43,797 bases of DNA from Bacillus cytotoxicus (GCF_023715645.1 NZ_JAMBOP010000037.1:1-43797); one strand, 5' to 3'; counted from the first letter of the stretch, positions 31,934 to 42,144 are shown. Notes: generated from the sequence alone by a model not told the origin. Made by a program: numbers and translations.

Positions 31934-32826
31934 TGACGCATCTAACTTTTGATGCTTTTATGAGAGAAAGTAAAGCGTTAGTAGAAGAAAATCTTGTGCG
32001 TTATGCAAATGCTTTGCAATGTCCAGATGTAATTCGCGAGGCGATGGTGTATTCATTAGATGCGGGCGGGAAGCGTCTCCGTCCGTTACTTTTATTTGCG
32101 ACGCTGCAAGCGTTTGGAAAAGATAGAGAATTAGGGATAGGTACAGCTTGTGCATTAGAAATGATTCATACCTATTCTTTAATTCATGATGATCTACCTT
32201 GTATGGATGATGATGACTTACGCCGCGGGAAACCGACAAACCATAAAGTGTTTGGTGAAGCGATGGCAGTGCTAGCTGGTGATGGGTTATTGACATATGC
32301 GTTTCAAGTTGTAACAGAGCAAGATCATAACGAAATTACTTCCGAAACAAAACTGCGCATCGCACTTGAACTTGCTAAAGCAGCAGGGCCAGAAGGTATG
32401 GTTGGTGGACAAGTTGCGGATATGGAAGCAGAAGGGAAGCAATTAAACCTTTGTGAATTAGAATATATTCATAAGAATAAAACCGGACGTTTATTAGAAT
32501 TTGCTGTATTAGCTGGTGCGTTATTATCAGGAGCTACGGCTGAGCAACAAGAAAAATTACTTGTCTTTGCGAGGTATGTCGGACTTGCTTTTCAAATTCG
32601 TGATGATATTCTAGATGTAGAAGGAATAGAAGAAGAAATTGGGAAACCGGTCGGAAGCGATATGACAAATGAAAAAAGTACATATACAACCCTATTTACA
32701 GTAGAAGAAGCGAAGCGAATTTTAGAAGAAACAATTACGAAAGCAAAAGATGCAATTTCTTCATTACAATTACAAGATGAATATTTGTTAGGCATTTGTG
32801 ATTTAATTGCAAAGCGCAACCACTAG
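31933..32826 (+). CDS. ispA: farnesyl diphosphate synthase
   Basis: A 297-residue all-helical prenyltransferase that condenses isopentenyl and geranyl diphosphates to farnesyl diphosphate. GGKRLRPLLL starts the family pattern. The first aspartate-rich motif is DDLPCMDDDDLRRGKPTNHK and the second DDILD, about 140 residues later; both bind magnesium and diphosphate. Its start overlaps xseB by one base. A bcr1-like element and a new promoter separate it from dxs, the first enzyme of the same isoprenoid route. Confidence 0.96.
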   Translation: MTHLTFDAFMRESKALVEENLVRYANALQCPDVIREAMVYSLDAGGKRLRPLLLFATLQAFGKDRELGIGTACALEMIHTYSLIHDDLPCMDDDDLRRGKPTNHKVFGEAMAVLAGDGLLTYAFQVVTEQDHNEITSETKLRIALELAKAAGPEGMVGGQVADMEAEGKQLNLCELEYIHKNKTGRLLEFAVLAGALLSGATAEQQEKLLVFARYVGLAFQIRDDILDVEGIEEEIGKPVGSDMTNEKSTYTTLFTVEEAKRILEETITKAKDAISSLQLQDEYLLGICDLIAKRNH

Positions 32827-32970
32827 TATAAGAATGGTCTCATTTGTTGAGCCATTCGGGATTTTATGGTATAAATGTAGACAAAGGTTTTTCTTTTCTT
32901 TTTGTTGGCAAAAATATACGTAGATTACATTGCCGTTATCACTTTGTGTTAGCGGCTCTTTTTTCATCGT

Positions 32971-33123
32971 ATAAAGTGAAACTTCCATCAGTGGGGCTTT
33001 ATCCCCCGCTGATGGAAAGCTCTCACCAATCGGGCTTTTACGGGCAGTTATCCCCCACCTATGTTCTTCGCTTCTCTCTCAATCTTGAGGTGGGGTCTTA
33101 CTGCCCACGAATAGCGGGATAAA
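32971..33123 (+). repeat. bcr1-like mobile repeat
   Basis: The element at 32976-33118 is flanked by ATAAA on both sides (32971-32975 and 33119-33123), the duplication reported for bcr1. Order: GTGAAACTTCCATC, hairpin AGTGGGGC...CCCCCGCT, GCTCTCACCAATCGGGC, TTTTACGGGCAGTTATC, CCCCACCT...AGGTGGGG and ACTGCCCACGAATAGCGGG. It fills much of the 396-base ispA-dxs gap; 32827-32970 holds only a weak hairpin (AATGGTCTCA/TGAGCCATT) after ispA. Confidence 0.8.
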
Positions 33124-33158
33124 ATAAAGAGTATGGTTGACTTTTGGAATACAATTAA

Positions 33159-33186
33159 TTACAACTATATTTTACGAATGTATAAT
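33159..33186 (+). promoter_or_regulatory. dxs promoter
   Basis: TTACAA (33159-33164), 16 bases, TATAAT (33181-33186), about 45 bases before the start codon. Confidence 0.6.
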
Positions 33187-33231
33187 AGGTTGACATGATG
33201 ACAGATTATGAAACGAAAGTGAGTGATCCTG

Positions 33232-35124
33232 GTGGATCTGACGCAAATTCAAAATCCTAGTTTTTTGAAGGATATGTCAATAAGCGAGCTAGAAGCGTTA
33301 AGCGAAGATATTCGAAAGTTTTTAATTGAAGAGCTTTCACAAACAGGTGGACATATTGCTCCAAATCTAGGTGTAGTAGAACTCACAATTGCTTTGCATA
33401 AAATATTCGATAGCCCGAGAGATAAATTTTTATGGGATGTAGGACATCAATCCTATGTACATAAAATTTTAACGGGGCGTGCAAAGGAATTTGGTACATT
33501 AAGACAATATAAGGGTTTATGTGGTTTTCCAAAGCGTTGTGAAAGCGAACATGATGTATGGGAAACTGGACATAGCTCTACTTCTTTATCTGCTGCTATG
33601 GGAATGGCGCTTGCTCGTGATTTAAAGAAAACGAAAGAGTACATTGTTCCGATTATTGGTGATGGTGCATTAACAGGTGGTATGGCGCTTGAGGCACTCA
33701 ATCATATTGGACATGAACAAACAGATATGACGGTTATTTTAAATGATAATGAAATGTCAATTGCACCAAACGTTGGTGCATTGCATAACGTACTTGGACG
33801 TTTACGTACCGCAGGGAAATACCAATGGGTAAAAGATGAACTAGAGTACTTATTGAAGAAAATCCCAGCTGTTGGCGGTAAAGTAGCTGCAACGGCTGAA
33901 AAAGTAAAAGATAGCTTGAAATATTTACTCGTTTCTGGTGTGTTTTTTGAAGAGTTAGGCTTTACATATTTAGGGCCTGTTGATGGGCATGATTATGAAA
34001 GTTTATTTGAAAATCTTCAATATGCAAAGAAAACGAAAGGGCCTGTACTGGTTCATGTTATTACGAAAAAAGGAAAAGGCTATAAGCCAGCTGAAAGTGA
34101 TGTAATTGGAACTTGGCATGGTACTGGACCGTACAAAATTGAGTCTGGTGATTTCGTAAAGCCAAAAGAAGCTGCACCGGCATGGAGTTCTGTTGTCAGT
34201 GAAGCAGTTCGTAAATTGGCGAAGAATGATCCGCGTATTGTTGCTGTAACGCCAGCGATGCCAGTTGGATCAAAGCTTGAAAAATTTGCGAAAGAATTTC
34301 CGGATCGTATGTTTGATGTAGGGATAGCTGAGCAGCATGCAGTAACAATGGCAGCTGGTTTAGCAACGCAAGGTATGAAGCCGTTTTTAGCAATTTATTC
34401 TACATTTTTACAACGCGCATATGATCAAGTTGTTCACGACGTATGTCGCCAAAATTTAAATGTCTTTTTCGGAATTGATCGAGCGGGGCTAGTAGGAGCT
34501 GACGGAGAAACGCATCAAGGTATATTTGATATTGCATTTTTACGCCATCTTCCTAATATTGTTTTGATGATGCCGAAAGATGAAAATGAAGGTCAACATA
34601 TGGTATATACAGCCATGAATTACGAAGATGGACCAATAGCGCTTCGTTACGCGCGTGGAAATGGACTTGGTGTGCCGATGGATGAAGAGTTAAAAGAGAT
34701 TCCACTTGGTACATGGGAAACACTTCGCGAAGGGTCACAAGCAGCGATTCTAACATTTGGTACGACAATTCCGATGGCAATGGAAGCGGCAGAATCACTT
34801 GAAAAGAAAGGGATTTCTGTTAAGGTTGTAAATGCTCGTTTTATTAAGCCAATGGACGAAGCATGCTTACATGAGTTATTAGGAAAGAATATGCCGATTT
34901 TAACAATTGAAGAGGCGTGTTTAATTGGAGGATTTGGTTCTGGTGTGTTAGAGTTTGCCAGTGAACATGGATATCATAATGCGCTAATTGAGTGTATGGG
35001 TATTCCAGATCATTTCATTGAACATGGCAGTGTCTCTAAACTTCTTGAAGAAATTGGTTTAACAACAGATGCAGTTGTTGAACGTATCTGTACAATAATT
35101 CCATTAAAACAAAAAAGGGCGTAA
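33232..35124 (+). CDS. dxs: 1-deoxy-D-xylulose-5-phosphate synthase
   Basis: A 630-residue thiamine-diphosphate enzyme joining pyruvate and glyceraldehyde 3-phosphate, the first step of the MEP isoprenoid pathway. [16 protein letters not shown] is the family signature, [16 protein letters not shown] and [14 protein letters not shown] bind cofactor and metal, and [17 protein letters not shown] and [15 protein letters not shown] belong to the pyrimidine domain. GTG at 33232 aligns with B. subtilis Dxs (MDL...) and has GTGAG at 8 bases; GTG at 33223 is possible but less likely. Three bases separate it from yqxC. Confidence 0.97.
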   Translation: MDLTQIQNPSFLKDMSISELEALSEDIRKFLIEELSQTGGHIAPNLGVVELTIALHKIFDSPRDKFLWDVGHQSYVHKILTGRAKEFGTLRQYKGLCGFPKRCESEHDVWETGHSSTSLSAAMGMALARDLKKTKEYIVPIIGDGALTGGMALEALNHIGHEQTDMTVILNDNEMSIAPNVGALHNVLGRLRTAGKYQWVKDELEYLLKKIPAVGGKVAATAEKVKDSLKYLLVSGVFFEELGFTYLGPVDGHDYESLFENLQYAKKTKGPVLVHVITKKGKGYKPAESDVIGTWHGTGPYKIESGDFVKPKEAAPAWSSVVSEAVRKLAKNDPRIVAVTPAMPVGSKLEKFAKEFPDRMFDVGIAEQHAVTMAAGLATQGMKPFLAIYSTFLQRAYDQVVHDVCRQNLNVFFGIDRAGLVGADGETHQGIFDIAFLRHLPNIVLMMPKDENEGQHMVYTAMNYEDGPIALRYARGNGLGVPMDEELKEIPLGTWETLREGSQAAILTFGTTIPMAMEAAESLEKKGISVKVVNARFIKPMDEACLHELLGKNMPILTIEEACLIGGFGSGVLEFASEHGYHNALIECMGIPDHFIEHGSVSKLLEEIGLTTDAVVERICTIIPLKQKRA

Positions 35125-35127
35125 CAA

Positions 35128-35967
35128 ATGAGCGGAAAAAAAGAACGAGTAGATGTACTATTAGTAGAACGAGGGCTTGTTGAAACAAGAGAAAAAGCAA
35201 AGCGTGCCGTTATGGCGGGGCTTGTATATGCAAACGAAATGCGTTTAGATAAGCCTGGTGAAAAAATACCGCAAGACACAGAAATCACAGTAAAAGGACA
35301 AGTAATGCGCTATGTAAGCCGTGGTGGATATAAGCTAGAAAAGGCGTTAGAGACGTTTCGTATAGATTTGCAAGATAAGATTATGCTGGATATCGGTTCA
35401 TCAACAGGTGGATTTACGGATTGTGCTTTACAAAATGGCGCAAAGCTGTCATATGCTTTAGATGTAGGGTATAACCAACTTGCATGGAAATTAAGGCAGG
35501 ACGAGCGTGTTGTCGTAATGGAACGTACGAATTTTCGTTATGTAACACCTGCTGATTTACAGCAAGGGTTACCACAATTTGCAAGTATTGATGTATCGTT
35601 TATATCTTTGAGATTAATTTTACCTGTATTGAAAACGATATTAACGCCTGGTGGTGATGTTGCAGCACTTATTAAGCCGCAATTTGAAGCTGGACGAGAG
35701 CAAGTGGGGAAAAAGGGAATTGTTCGTGACCGTAAAGTTCATGAAGCTGTTATAGAAATGATTGTCGATTTTGCGCTGGCAGAAGGTTACGATGTTCAAA
35801 ACTTAACATTTTCTCCAATTACAGGCGGAGATGGAAACATTGAATTTTTAATTCATTTAAAATGGTATGGTGAGTGTGAGCAAGGGGGAAATCAATCTCC
35901 TGTTCGAGCGGAGGAAGTTGTGGCGGAAGCTCATGAAGCCTTAAAGCAAAAAGGAAAAGAGGAATAA
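35128..35967 (+). CDS. yqxC: TlyA/YqxC family rRNA methyltransferase or hemolysin-like protein
   Basis: A 279-residue protein with an N-terminal S4 RNA-binding domain (RVDVLLVERGLVETREKAKR, about residues 6-65) and an FtsJ-like methyltransferase domain (LDIGSSTGGFTDCALQNGA is the SAM loop; IDVSFISLR follows). TlyA of mycobacteria 2'-O-methylates rRNA and is often annotated as hemolysin; the Bacillus enzyme's target is not established. It is encoded between dxs and ahrC as in B. subtilis and ends in a terminator. Confidence 0.9.
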   Translation: MSGKKERVDVLLVERGLVETREKAKRAVMAGLVYANEMRLDKPGEKIPQDTEITVKGQVMRYVSRGGYKLEKALETFRIDLQDKIMLDIGSSTGGFTDCALQNGAKLSYALDVGYNQLAWKLRQDERVVVMERTNFRYVTPADLQQGLPQFASIDVSFISLRLILPVLKTILTPGGDVAALIKPQFEAGREQVGKKGIVRDRKVHEAVIEMIVDFALAEGYDVQNLTFSPITGGDGNIEFLIHLKWYGECEQGGNQSPVRAEEVVAEAHEALKQKGKEE

Positions 35968-35988
35968 CAATTGTTGTTCCTCTTTTTA
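35955..35988 (+). terminator. yqxC terminator
   Basis: AAAAGAGGAA (35955-35964) pairs with TTCCTCTTTT (35977-35986), with CAA/TTG inside. The stop codon lies at the stem base. Confidence 0.85.
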
Positions 35989-36122
35989 CTCATATAGAAA
36001 GTTAGAATTGTATAATGATTGTAAAAACAAATATGTACAAGTAACCGATTATACGTTAACATAAATAAGTGAAGTATAACAATGGTAAAACTACGGTAAG
36101 AGATAGTGCGAGGTGCAAAAAT

Positions 36123-36572
36123 ATGAATAAAGGGCAGCGCCATATTAAAATTCGAGAAATTATTGCGAATAAAGAAATTGAAACGCAGGACGAATTAGTG
36201 GATATTTTACGTAATGAAGGTTTTAATGTAACACAAGCAACGGTATCACGAGATATTAAAGAATTACATTTAGTAAAGGTACCACTTCATGATGGACGGT
36301 ATAAATATAGCTTACCAGCTGATCAACGTTTTAACCCACTTCAAAAACTAAAACGCAATCTTGTTGATTCGTTTGTTAAATTAGATACAGCTGGTCATAT
36401 GCTTGTTTTAAAGACATTGCCAGGTAATGCGCATGCTCTCGGTGCGCTGATTGATTATTTAGAATGGGATGAAATTATTGGCACAATTTGCGGTGATGAT
36501 ACATGTTTAATTATTTGCCGTACACCTGAAGATACAGGGGTTGTATCGAATCGCTTTTTAAATATGTTGTAA
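36123..36572 (+). CDS. ahrC: arginine regulator AhrC/ArgR
   Basis: A 149-residue arginine-binding hexameric regulator that represses biosynthesis and activates catabolism. The winged helix ([20 protein letters not shown], then [16 protein letters not shown]) is followed by the oligomerisation domain with [15 protein letters not shown], whose GDDT residues bind arginine. ATG at 36123 gives the exact length of B. subtilis AhrC; the longer upstream frame is not supported. It stands next to recN as in B. subtilis. Confidence 0.97.
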   Translation: MNKGQRHIKIREIIANKEIETQDELVDILRNEGFNVTQATVSRDIKELHLVKVPLHDGRYKYSLPADQRFNPLQKLKRNLVDSFVKLDTAGHMLVLKTLPGNAHALGALIDYLEWDEIIGTICGDDTCLIICRTPEDTGVVSNRFLNML

Positions 36573-36580
36573 CAAAAAGA

Positions 36581-36630
36581 ATCTTGTTTACTGTATTGCT
36601 CAGAAGAGTAAAAGTAGACAAGATATTTTT
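36581..36630 (+). terminator. ahrC terminator
   Basis: ATCTTGTTTACT (36581-36592) pairs with AGTAGACAAGAT (36613-36624) with one G-T pair, then ATTTTT. Confidence 0.6.
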
Positions 36631-36702
36631 GTTATGGAGAGAAAAACCTAAAGTAACATGCAAAAATGTATATTTCCATATAGAAAATGCAGTATTGTTA
36701 CA

Positions 36703-36732
36703 TTGACCGTGAAAACAAATGTTTGGTACAAT
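36703..36732 (+). promoter_or_regulatory. recN promoter with LexA-like box
   Basis: TTGACC (36703-36708), 18 bases, TACAAT (36727-36732). Between them AAAACAAATGTTTG at 36712-36725 matches 12 of 14 positions of the Bacillus LexA box CGAACRNRYGTTYG, in the place where a repressor would block RNA polymerase. Confidence 0.6.
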
Positions 36733-36846
36733 GAAGCAGGTTACATAACATATTCTTCAGCAAAAAGAAGCAGCAGAAGAATATATGTGTGAATAGTTTA
36801 AGCCTCCCGTGCGGAGTGTAAATGAAATAACGAGGTGAATGAGGCA

Positions 36847-38586
36847 TTGTTATCGGAATTATCGATTAGAAACTTTGCTATTATAGAATCATTAAATATT
36901 TCTTTTCAAAAAGGGCTCACTGTTTTAAGTGGTGAAACGGGCGCAGGAAAATCCATCATTATTGATGCAATTAGTCTTCTTGTTGGAGGACGCGGCTCAG
37001 CAGAATTTGTCCGTTATGGGACAGATAAAGCTGAAATTGAAGGGTTATTTTATATTGAAGATGAACAGCATCCTTGCGTGATAAAAGCAGAAGAACTTGA
37101 TATTGAAATTGAAGATGGCATGATCATTTTGAAGAGGGATATTTCTGGGAATGGGAAAAGTGTATGCCGTGTTAATGGAAAGCTGGTTACATTAAGTACA
37201 CTAAAAGAAATTGGAAAAACGCTTGTCGATATTCATGGACAGCATGAAACGCAAGATTTAATGAATGAAGAACGTCATTTATTTATGCTTGATCATTTTG
37301 AGGGAGATCATATTTTAGTTCAATTAGAAAAGTATCAAAATGCGTATAGGGAATATGAGCAATTAAAAAAACAATTGCGCTCTTTAACAGAGAATGAGCA
37401 ACAAATGGCACATCGTTTAGATTTAATTCAATTTCAACATGAAGAAATTCGAAATGCGGAATTGAAAATAGATGAAGAACAAAATTTATTAGAAGAACGC
37501 TTAAAGATTTCGAACTTCGAAAAGATTTATAAGGTATTGGGTGATTCGTATCGTTCTTTAACAGAAGACCGTTCTGGTTTAGATCATGTTCGAAATGCAA
37601 TGAATCAAATGGAGAGCATTACGGATTTGGATACTGCATATCAAGAAAACTACGATACGATCGCAAATAGTTATTATCTGTTAGAAGAGGTAGCATATCA
37701 GCTCCGTGAGAAGTTAGATATGATGGAATACGATCCAAATCGTTTAGATGAAATTGAAACACGATTAAATGAAATTCGTATGTTAAAGCGTAAATATGGA
37801 AATACTGTAGAAGAAATTTTAGCGTATGCAGATGAAATTGGAAAAGAAATATTTACGATTGAAAATAAAGATGTACACATTGAAACGACGAAAAAGAAAC
37901 TAAAGGAAATCGAACAGCTTATAGTGAAAGAGGCGACGTTACTAAGTGACATGCGTCATGATCTTGCGAGTCGATTAACAACGGCTATTCATCAAGAGTT
38001 AAAAGAGCTGTACATGGAAAAAACAAAATTCGAAGTGATGATAAAGAAAAAAGTAGGAACAATTGACGATCCGCTAGTTGAGGGGGCTCCTGTCAAAATG
38101 ACGCAAGATGGGTATGACAGTGTAGAATTTTATATTTCTACGAATCCAGGGGAACCGTTAAAGCCGCTTTCTAAAGTAGCTTCGGGAGGAGAATTATCCC
38201 GTATTATATTGGCGTTAAAGAGCATTTTCTCTAAACATCAAGGAGTTGCCTCTGTTATTTTTGATGAGGTAGACACTGGGGTAAGTGGACGCGTTGCTCA
38301 GGCGATTGCTGAAAAGATTTACCGCGTTTCTGTCAATTCGCAAGTGCTATGTATTACGCATTTACCACAAGTTGCGTCTATGGCAGATTCTCATTTGTTT
38401 ATTCGTAAACAAATTGTGAATAACCGAACGGTTACATCTGTTACTGTACTTAGTCAAGATGAAAAAGTAACAGAAATTGCTCGTATGATTTCTGGTGTGG
38501 AGATTACTGATTTAACGACGGAACATGCAAGAGAGTTGCTCTCGCAGGCATATCGTTTTAAACAAGCAGCAGAAGCTATCCGATAA
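36847..38586 (+). CDS. recN: DNA repair ATPase RecN
   Basis: A 579-residue SMC-like protein recruited to double-strand breaks. Walker A GETGAGKS lies near residue 30, a long coiled coil occupies the middle (about 150-370), the ABC signature SGGELSR and Walker B VIFDEVDTGVSG are near the C-terminus, with CITHLPQVA after. TTG at 36847 gives LSELSIRNFAII, matching B. subtilis, and lies 9 bases after AGGTG; GTG at 36835 would place the ribosome site inside the gene. Confidence 0.96.
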   Translation: MLSELSIRNFAIIESLNISFQKGLTVLSGETGAGKSIIIDAISLLVGGRGSAEFVRYGTDKAEIEGLFYIEDEQHPCVIKAEELDIEIEDGMIILKRDISGNGKSVCRVNGKLVTLSTLKEIGKTLVDIHGQHETQDLMNEERHLFMLDHFEGDHILVQLEKYQNAYREYEQLKKQLRSLTENEQQMAHRLDLIQFQHEEIRNAELKIDEEQNLLEERLKISNFEKIYKVLGDSYRSLTEDRSGLDHVRNAMNQMESITDLDTAYQENYDTIANSYYLLEEVAYQLREKLDMMEYDPNRLDEIETRLNEIRMLKRKYGNTVEEILAYADEIGKEIFTIENKDVHIETTKKKLKEIEQLIVKEATLLSDMRHDLASRLTTAIHQELKELYMEKTKFEVMIKKKVGTIDDPLVEGAPVKMTQDGYDSVEFYISTNPGEPLKPLSKVASGGELSRIILALKSIFSKHQGVASVIFDEVDTGVSGRVAQAIAEKIYRVSVNSQVLCITHLPQVASMADSHLFIRKQIVNNRTVTSVTVLSQDEKVTEIARMISGVEITDLTTEHARELLSQAYRFKQAAEAIR

Positions 38587-38602
38587 TGGATAGCTTTTTT
38601 GT
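38573..38602 (+). terminator. recN terminator
   Basis: AAGCTATCC and GGATAGCTT (38573-38581 and 38588-38596) with a T-run; the stop codon is in the loop. Confidence 0.88.
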
Positions 38603-38705
38603 TAACAGCGTGGATTACTTAATTCTTCCGGTTATAAAGAGATGGTAGCAAGGAGACATTAAATAATGAAGCCGCTTGGCTGAATGTGGGTTAGGAGCGA
38701 GGAGA

Positions 38706-40013
38706 GTGAAAAGATTGAAATTAGAGAAATTTCGAAAAATCATAGGGATATGTCTCCTTGTTTCATTGGTCTTTATCGGGTGTTATAAACCGTTCCGCGA
38801 GTTTATTTCACTTCCAAAACAACTGGTTATATTTCAAAATCAAGATTCAAAAGTAGCTGCTTTGCCTATATTTCAACCAAAATCAACTGATGAAACAATA
38901 TTTACGGTTGCTTCTGGTTTTGGGCATGTGAATGAAAAAACAATTGCACTAAATGTACATCAAAGCGGAGAAGCAGATATGGTTTATGAGCTTGCGGGAT
39001 TGCCTGTGAAAAAAGTAAATGTGAAAGTACTAAAAGATTTTAAAGTCATTCCAGGCGGGCAATCAATTGGAGTGAAATTAAATGCAAAAGGAGTACTTGT
39101 TGTAGGGCATCATTTAATCCAAACAGAAAAAGGAAAAGTATCTCCGGGGGAGCTGGCAGGTGTGCAAATCGGGGATATGATTACTGAAATAAATGGGAAG
39201 ACAATTGAACGAATGAGTGATATTGCACCATTTATTCATAATAGCGGGAAAACAGGAGAATCGCTTAACCTCGTTTTATTACGAGATGGAAAATATATTC
39301 GAACAAAATTGACTCCGCAAAAAGATGGCGGAGAACAGTCCTATCGAATTGGATTGTACATCCGTGACTCAGCTGCAGGTATTGGAACAATGACATTTAT
39401 TCATCCAGAGTCAATGAAATACGGCGCGCTTGGTCATGTGATTTCTGATAATGATACGAAAAAGGCAATTCAAGTTGAAGATGGACAAATTGTTCGCTCG
39501 ACAGTAACATCTATTGAACGAGGTAGCAATGGAGATCCTGGTGAAAAATTAGCAAGATTTTCACCAGATCATGAAGTTATCGGTAATATTACAACGAATA
39601 GTCCATTTGGTATTTTTGGTAAGTTAAATACGGAAATGAAAAATGGAATTATGGATGAAGCGCTTCCGATTGCCCTTTCTCATCAAGTAAAAGAAGGGCC
39701 TGCGAAAATTTTGACAGTTATTGATCAAGATAAGGTAGAAGCGTTCGATATAGAAATTGTAAGTACGGTTCCGCAAAAATTCCCTGCAACAAAAGGAATG
39801 GTTGTAAAGATTACAGATAAACGCTTGTTAGAAAAAACAGGTGGGATAGTTCAAGGGATGAGCGGTAGTCCGATTGTGCAAGATGGAAAATTAGTTGGGG
39901 CCGTAACACACGTATTCGTCAATGATCCAACATCTGGATATGGTGTTCATATTGAGTGGATGCTAAATGAAGCGGGAATTAACATTTATACAGATCAGAA
40001 AAAAGCAAGCTGA
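38706..40013 (+). CDS. spoIVB: SpoIVB serine peptidase
   Basis: A 435-residue forespore-secreted protease that starts pro-sigma-K processing by cutting SpoIVFA. It has an N-terminal membrane segment ([13 protein letters not shown]), a PDZ domain ([21 protein letters not shown] region) and an SpoIVB peptidase domain with GALGHVI carrying the likely catalytic His and [13 protein letters not shown] the catalytic Ser. GTG at 38706 follows AGGAG at 8 bases. It precedes spo0A as in all Bacillus. Confidence 0.95.
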   Translation: MKRLKLEKFRKIIGICLLVSLVFIGCYKPFREFISLPKQLVIFQNQDSKVAALPIFQPKSTDETIFTVASGFGHVNEKTIALNVHQSGEADMVYELAGLPVKKVNVKVLKDFKVIPGGQSIGVKLNAKGVLVVGHHLIQTEKGKVSPGELAGVQIGDMITEINGKTIERMSDIAPFIHNSGKTGESLNLVLLRDGKYIRTKLTPQKDGGEQSYRIGLYIRDSAAGIGTMTFIHPESMKYGALGHVISDNDTKKAIQVEDGQIVRSTVTSIERGSNGDPGEKLARFSPDHEVIGNITTNSPFGIFGKLNTEMKNGIMDEALPIALSHQVKEGPAKILTVIDQDKVEAFDIEIVSTVPQKFPATKGMVVKITDKRLLEKTGGIVQGMSGSPIVQDGKLVGAVTHVFVNDPTSGYGVHIEWMLNEAGINIYTDQKKAS

Positions 40014-40037
40014 ACTTGTCTTCAGCTTGCTTTTTTT
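40001..40037 (+). terminator. spoIVB terminator
   Basis: AAAAGCAAGCTGAA (40001-40014) pairs with TTCAGCTTGCTTTT (40021-40034), then T residues. Confidence 0.92.
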
Positions 40038-40143
40038 GTTACTTTTAAATGGAGAAAAGAGAAGGAGAAATTTCCTTGTTAATAAAAATTTCCCTTGTAA
40101 AGCTGTTAAAATGTTACAAAAATTTCGCAACAGGTGGTTTTTG

Positions 40144-40172
40144 TTGTAAAATAAAAGTAGAGTATGTATATT
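40144..40172 (+). promoter_or_regulatory. candidate vegetative (sigma-A) promoter of spo0A
   Basis: TTGTAA (40144-40149), 17 bases, TATATT (40167-40172), about 190 bases upstream of the start. B. subtilis spo0A also has a distal vegetative promoter. Confidence 0.5.
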
Positions 40173-40267
40173 CGGCTGTAATCATATGATGGAATATGTA
40201 AAAGAACAATAAGAAATGAACGATAAAAATATTTTTTTGTGATTTTTTCGGAAATTAAGAAAGTTTT

Positions 40268-40295
40268 AAAGGGGATTTTCACATAATTGTCGAAC
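40268..40295 (+). promoter_or_regulatory. candidate sigma-H promoter and 0A box of spo0A
   Basis: AAAGGGGAT (40268-40276), 12 bases, GTCGAAC (40289-40295) fits the sigma-H pattern with three mismatches. TGTCGAA at 40288-40294 is an exact 0A box within TTGTCGAACAA. The layout matches autoregulation of spo0A through its sporulation promoter, known in B. subtilis. Confidence 0.6.
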
Positions 40296-40359
40296 AATTC
40301 ATGTAGTCTAGAAGGTAATACTTTTTGCCGGGAGAAACCATTAGTAGGGAGGAAAAGCT

Positions 40360-41154
40360 GTGGAGAAAATTAAAGTGTGTCTCGTGGATGATAATAAGGA
40401 ACTTGTATCTATGTTAGAAAGTTATGTTGCTGCACAGGATGATATGGAAGTGATTGGTGTAGCGTATAATGGTCAAGAGTGCTTAAATTTATTGAAAGAG
40501 AGACAACCAGATGTACTCGTTCTCGATATTATTATGCCACATTTAGATGGTCTCGCAGTACTAGAAAAAATGCGTCATATTGAGCGTCTTAAACAGCCGA
40601 ATGTTATTATGTTAACAGCATTTGGACAGGAGGATGTGACGAAAAAGGCTGTTGATTTGGGGGCGTCATATTTTATCTTAAAACCATTTGATATGGAAAA
40701 TTTAACGAGTCATATTCGTCAAGTTAGTGGGAAATCAAGTACTACCATTAAACGACCGCTATCAGCTTTTCGCTCTGTAACAACGTCTGATGGAAAACCA
40801 AAAAATTTAGATGCAAGCATTACGAGTATCATTCATGAAATTGGTGTACCAGCTCATATTAAAGGGTATATGTATTTGCGTGAAGCGATTTCTATGGTCT
40901 ATAACGACATTGAATTACTTGGATCCATTACAAAAGTACTATATCCAGATATCGCAAAGAAATATAATACAACAGCGAGCCGTGTGGAACGGGCAATTCG
41001 TCACGCGATTGAAGTTGCATGGAGTCGTGGAAATATTGATTCCATTTCTTCTTTATTTGGCTACACAGTATCCATGTCAAAAGCAAAACCGACGAATTCC
41101 GAATTCATCGCGATGGTTGCGGATAAGTTGAGGCTTGAACATAAGGCTTCGTAA
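40360..41154 (+). CDS. spo0A: sporulation master regulator Spo0A
   Basis: A 264-residue response regulator. The receiver domain (about residues 1-125) has the acidic pocket Asp10/Asp11, phospho-acceptor Asp56 ([11 protein letters not shown]) and Lys in YFILKPFD. A hinge follows, then the sigA-contacting DNA-binding domain (about 145-264) with [19 protein letters not shown] and [21 protein letters not shown] at 40360 follows GGGAGGAAAAG. It receives phosphate through the phosphorelay and starts sporulation, including the spoIIIA and spoIVB genes indirectly. Confidence 0.99.
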   Translation: MEKIKVCLVDDNKELVSMLESYVAAQDDMEVIGVAYNGQECLNLLKERQPDVLVLDIIMPHLDGLAVLEKMRHIERLKQPNVIMLTAFGQEDVTKKAVDLGASYFILKPFDMENLTSHIRQVSGKSSTTIKRPLSAFRSVTTSDGKPKNLDASITSIIHEIGVPAHIKGYMYLREAISMVYNDIELLGSITKVLYPDIAKKYNTTASRVERAIRHAIEVAWSRGNIDSISSLFGYTVSMSKAKPTNSEFIAMVADKLRLEHKAS

Positions 41155-41230
41155 ATGTTGATATAATAGTGTTTTTGATTGTCTATTGGTAATGTAAAGT
41201 TACCAACAAATAACGTTAATGTATTTTAAT

Positions 41231-41284
41231 AAACACCGTCTTTTATTGGTTTGTAAATCAAAATAATGAAAGGCGGTGTTTTTT
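41231..41284 (+). terminator. spo0A terminator
   Basis: AAACACCGTCTTTT (41231-41244) pairs imperfectly with GAAAGGCGGTGTTT (41269-41282), followed by T residues. The right arm also supplies a possible ribosome site for the next frame. Confidence 0.65.
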
Positions 41285-41287
41285 GTT

Positions 41288-41527
41288 TTGACTGAATTTG
41301 AATTACAGCTAGATAATTTTATGTTGTATTGTTCAAGTGAAAATTTAGCAGTTAAAATGTTGAAAAGCTATGAACAGACAATAAGATATGTTTTTATGCG
41401 AAAAATTCAGTTTAAAATACTTAACAGTTTTCACTTCACTAATTTATCTACGCAACTAAAAAGAATGGGATGTCCTTCTTGGTTCGCAGATATTGTAGCA
41501 AGGGTGATTGTTACATTTCTACTATAA
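41288..41527 (+). pseudogene. remnant of a phage-type integrase (tyrosine recombinase) gene
   Basis: TTG at 41288 opens 79 codons. The first 35 (TEFELQLDNFMLYCSSENLA, then MLKSYEQTIRYVF) look like the N-terminal SAM-like DNA-binding segment of tyrosine recombinases. The remainder does not continue that domain and no catalytic R, H, R or Y region exists downstream, so this is probably a deleted integrase gene rather than a working protein. The recognition is from memory of the family pattern. Confidence 0.4.
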
Positions 41528-41551
41528 TTATTTGAATGAGATGAGGGCGAA

Positions 41552-41725
41552 ATGAAAAAATTCTTGCAAACTGCGGTTTTAATATTTGGGATATATACAC
41601 TAATTCATATTATTTTCGGTCTTGATTTCAATCCTACTATTAGTCTAATTACTAGAATTTGTAAACTTTTACTTGTAATTTGTGCGTTAATTTATGTTAT
41701 TAAATTTGTTAATATAAGAGAGTAA
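41552..41725 (+). CDS. small membrane protein (57 aa)
   Basis: ATG at 41552, preceded by GAGGGCG, runs to TAA at 41723-41725. The product starts KKFLQTAVLIFGIYTLIHII, has a second hydrophobic helix (ICKLLLVICALIYVIKFV) and ends NIRE. Two helices and a basic start suggest a small membrane protein of unknown family. A strong terminator begins at its stop, supporting a real gene. Confidence 0.5.
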   Translation: MKKFLQTAVLIFGIYTLIHIIFGLDFNPTISLITRICKLLLVICALIYVIKFVNIRE

Positions 41726-41766
41726 AGAAAGAGAGAATCTATTTTGTATAGGTTCTCTCTTTCTTT
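41724..41766 (+). terminator. terminator after the 57-codon gene
   Basis: AAAGAAAGAGAGAATCT (41724-41740) pairs with AGGTTCTCTCTTTCTTT (41750-41766) with one G-T pair. Confidence 0.75.
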
Positions 41767-42115
41767 AATTTGTTCCTGAGCAGGCGGTGTTTGTCAAGAT
41801 AGTTGTCGCATTTTTCCTGTTTACTAGTGTAGTAACTTTAAAGGTTCCTTGATGAGAAGAGAAAAGGTATCTCAAGCTTATCGCAGTGGGAAGATTATCC
41901 CTATTATTTTCTAATCTTTCTTTCATGAATTTAAAGACACTGATTCATGGGCACTCCAATTCCTAGTTGATCAGGCTTAACGCTTATTGTTGTCCTTTTT
42001 GTTATTTCCGTGGCGGTATTGGAGGTTTTCTTTTGAATAGATAGAATATTTAAGTGTTATAGGTCATTGTCGTAATGAATGAAAGGTACTATATGTTAGT
42101 GGATTCGAATCTTAT
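41767..42115. other. gene-poor stretch, no feature recognised
   Basis: About 350 bases without a convincing gene. The minus strand has an open stretch of about 33 codons ending at 41931 (product part KPDQLGIGVPMNQCL), but no start or ribosome site, so it may be decayed coding DNA. Its base composition is near the local average. Confidence 0.4.
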
Positions 42116-42141
42116 AAGAAAAGCCCTGCACACAACAGGAC
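42116..42141 (-). terminator. yycC-like gene terminator
   Basis: On the minus strand GTCCTG (42141-42136) pairs with CAGGGC (42128-42123), including one G-T pair, followed by TTTTCTT. Confidence 0.55.
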
Positions 42142-42144
42142 CGT

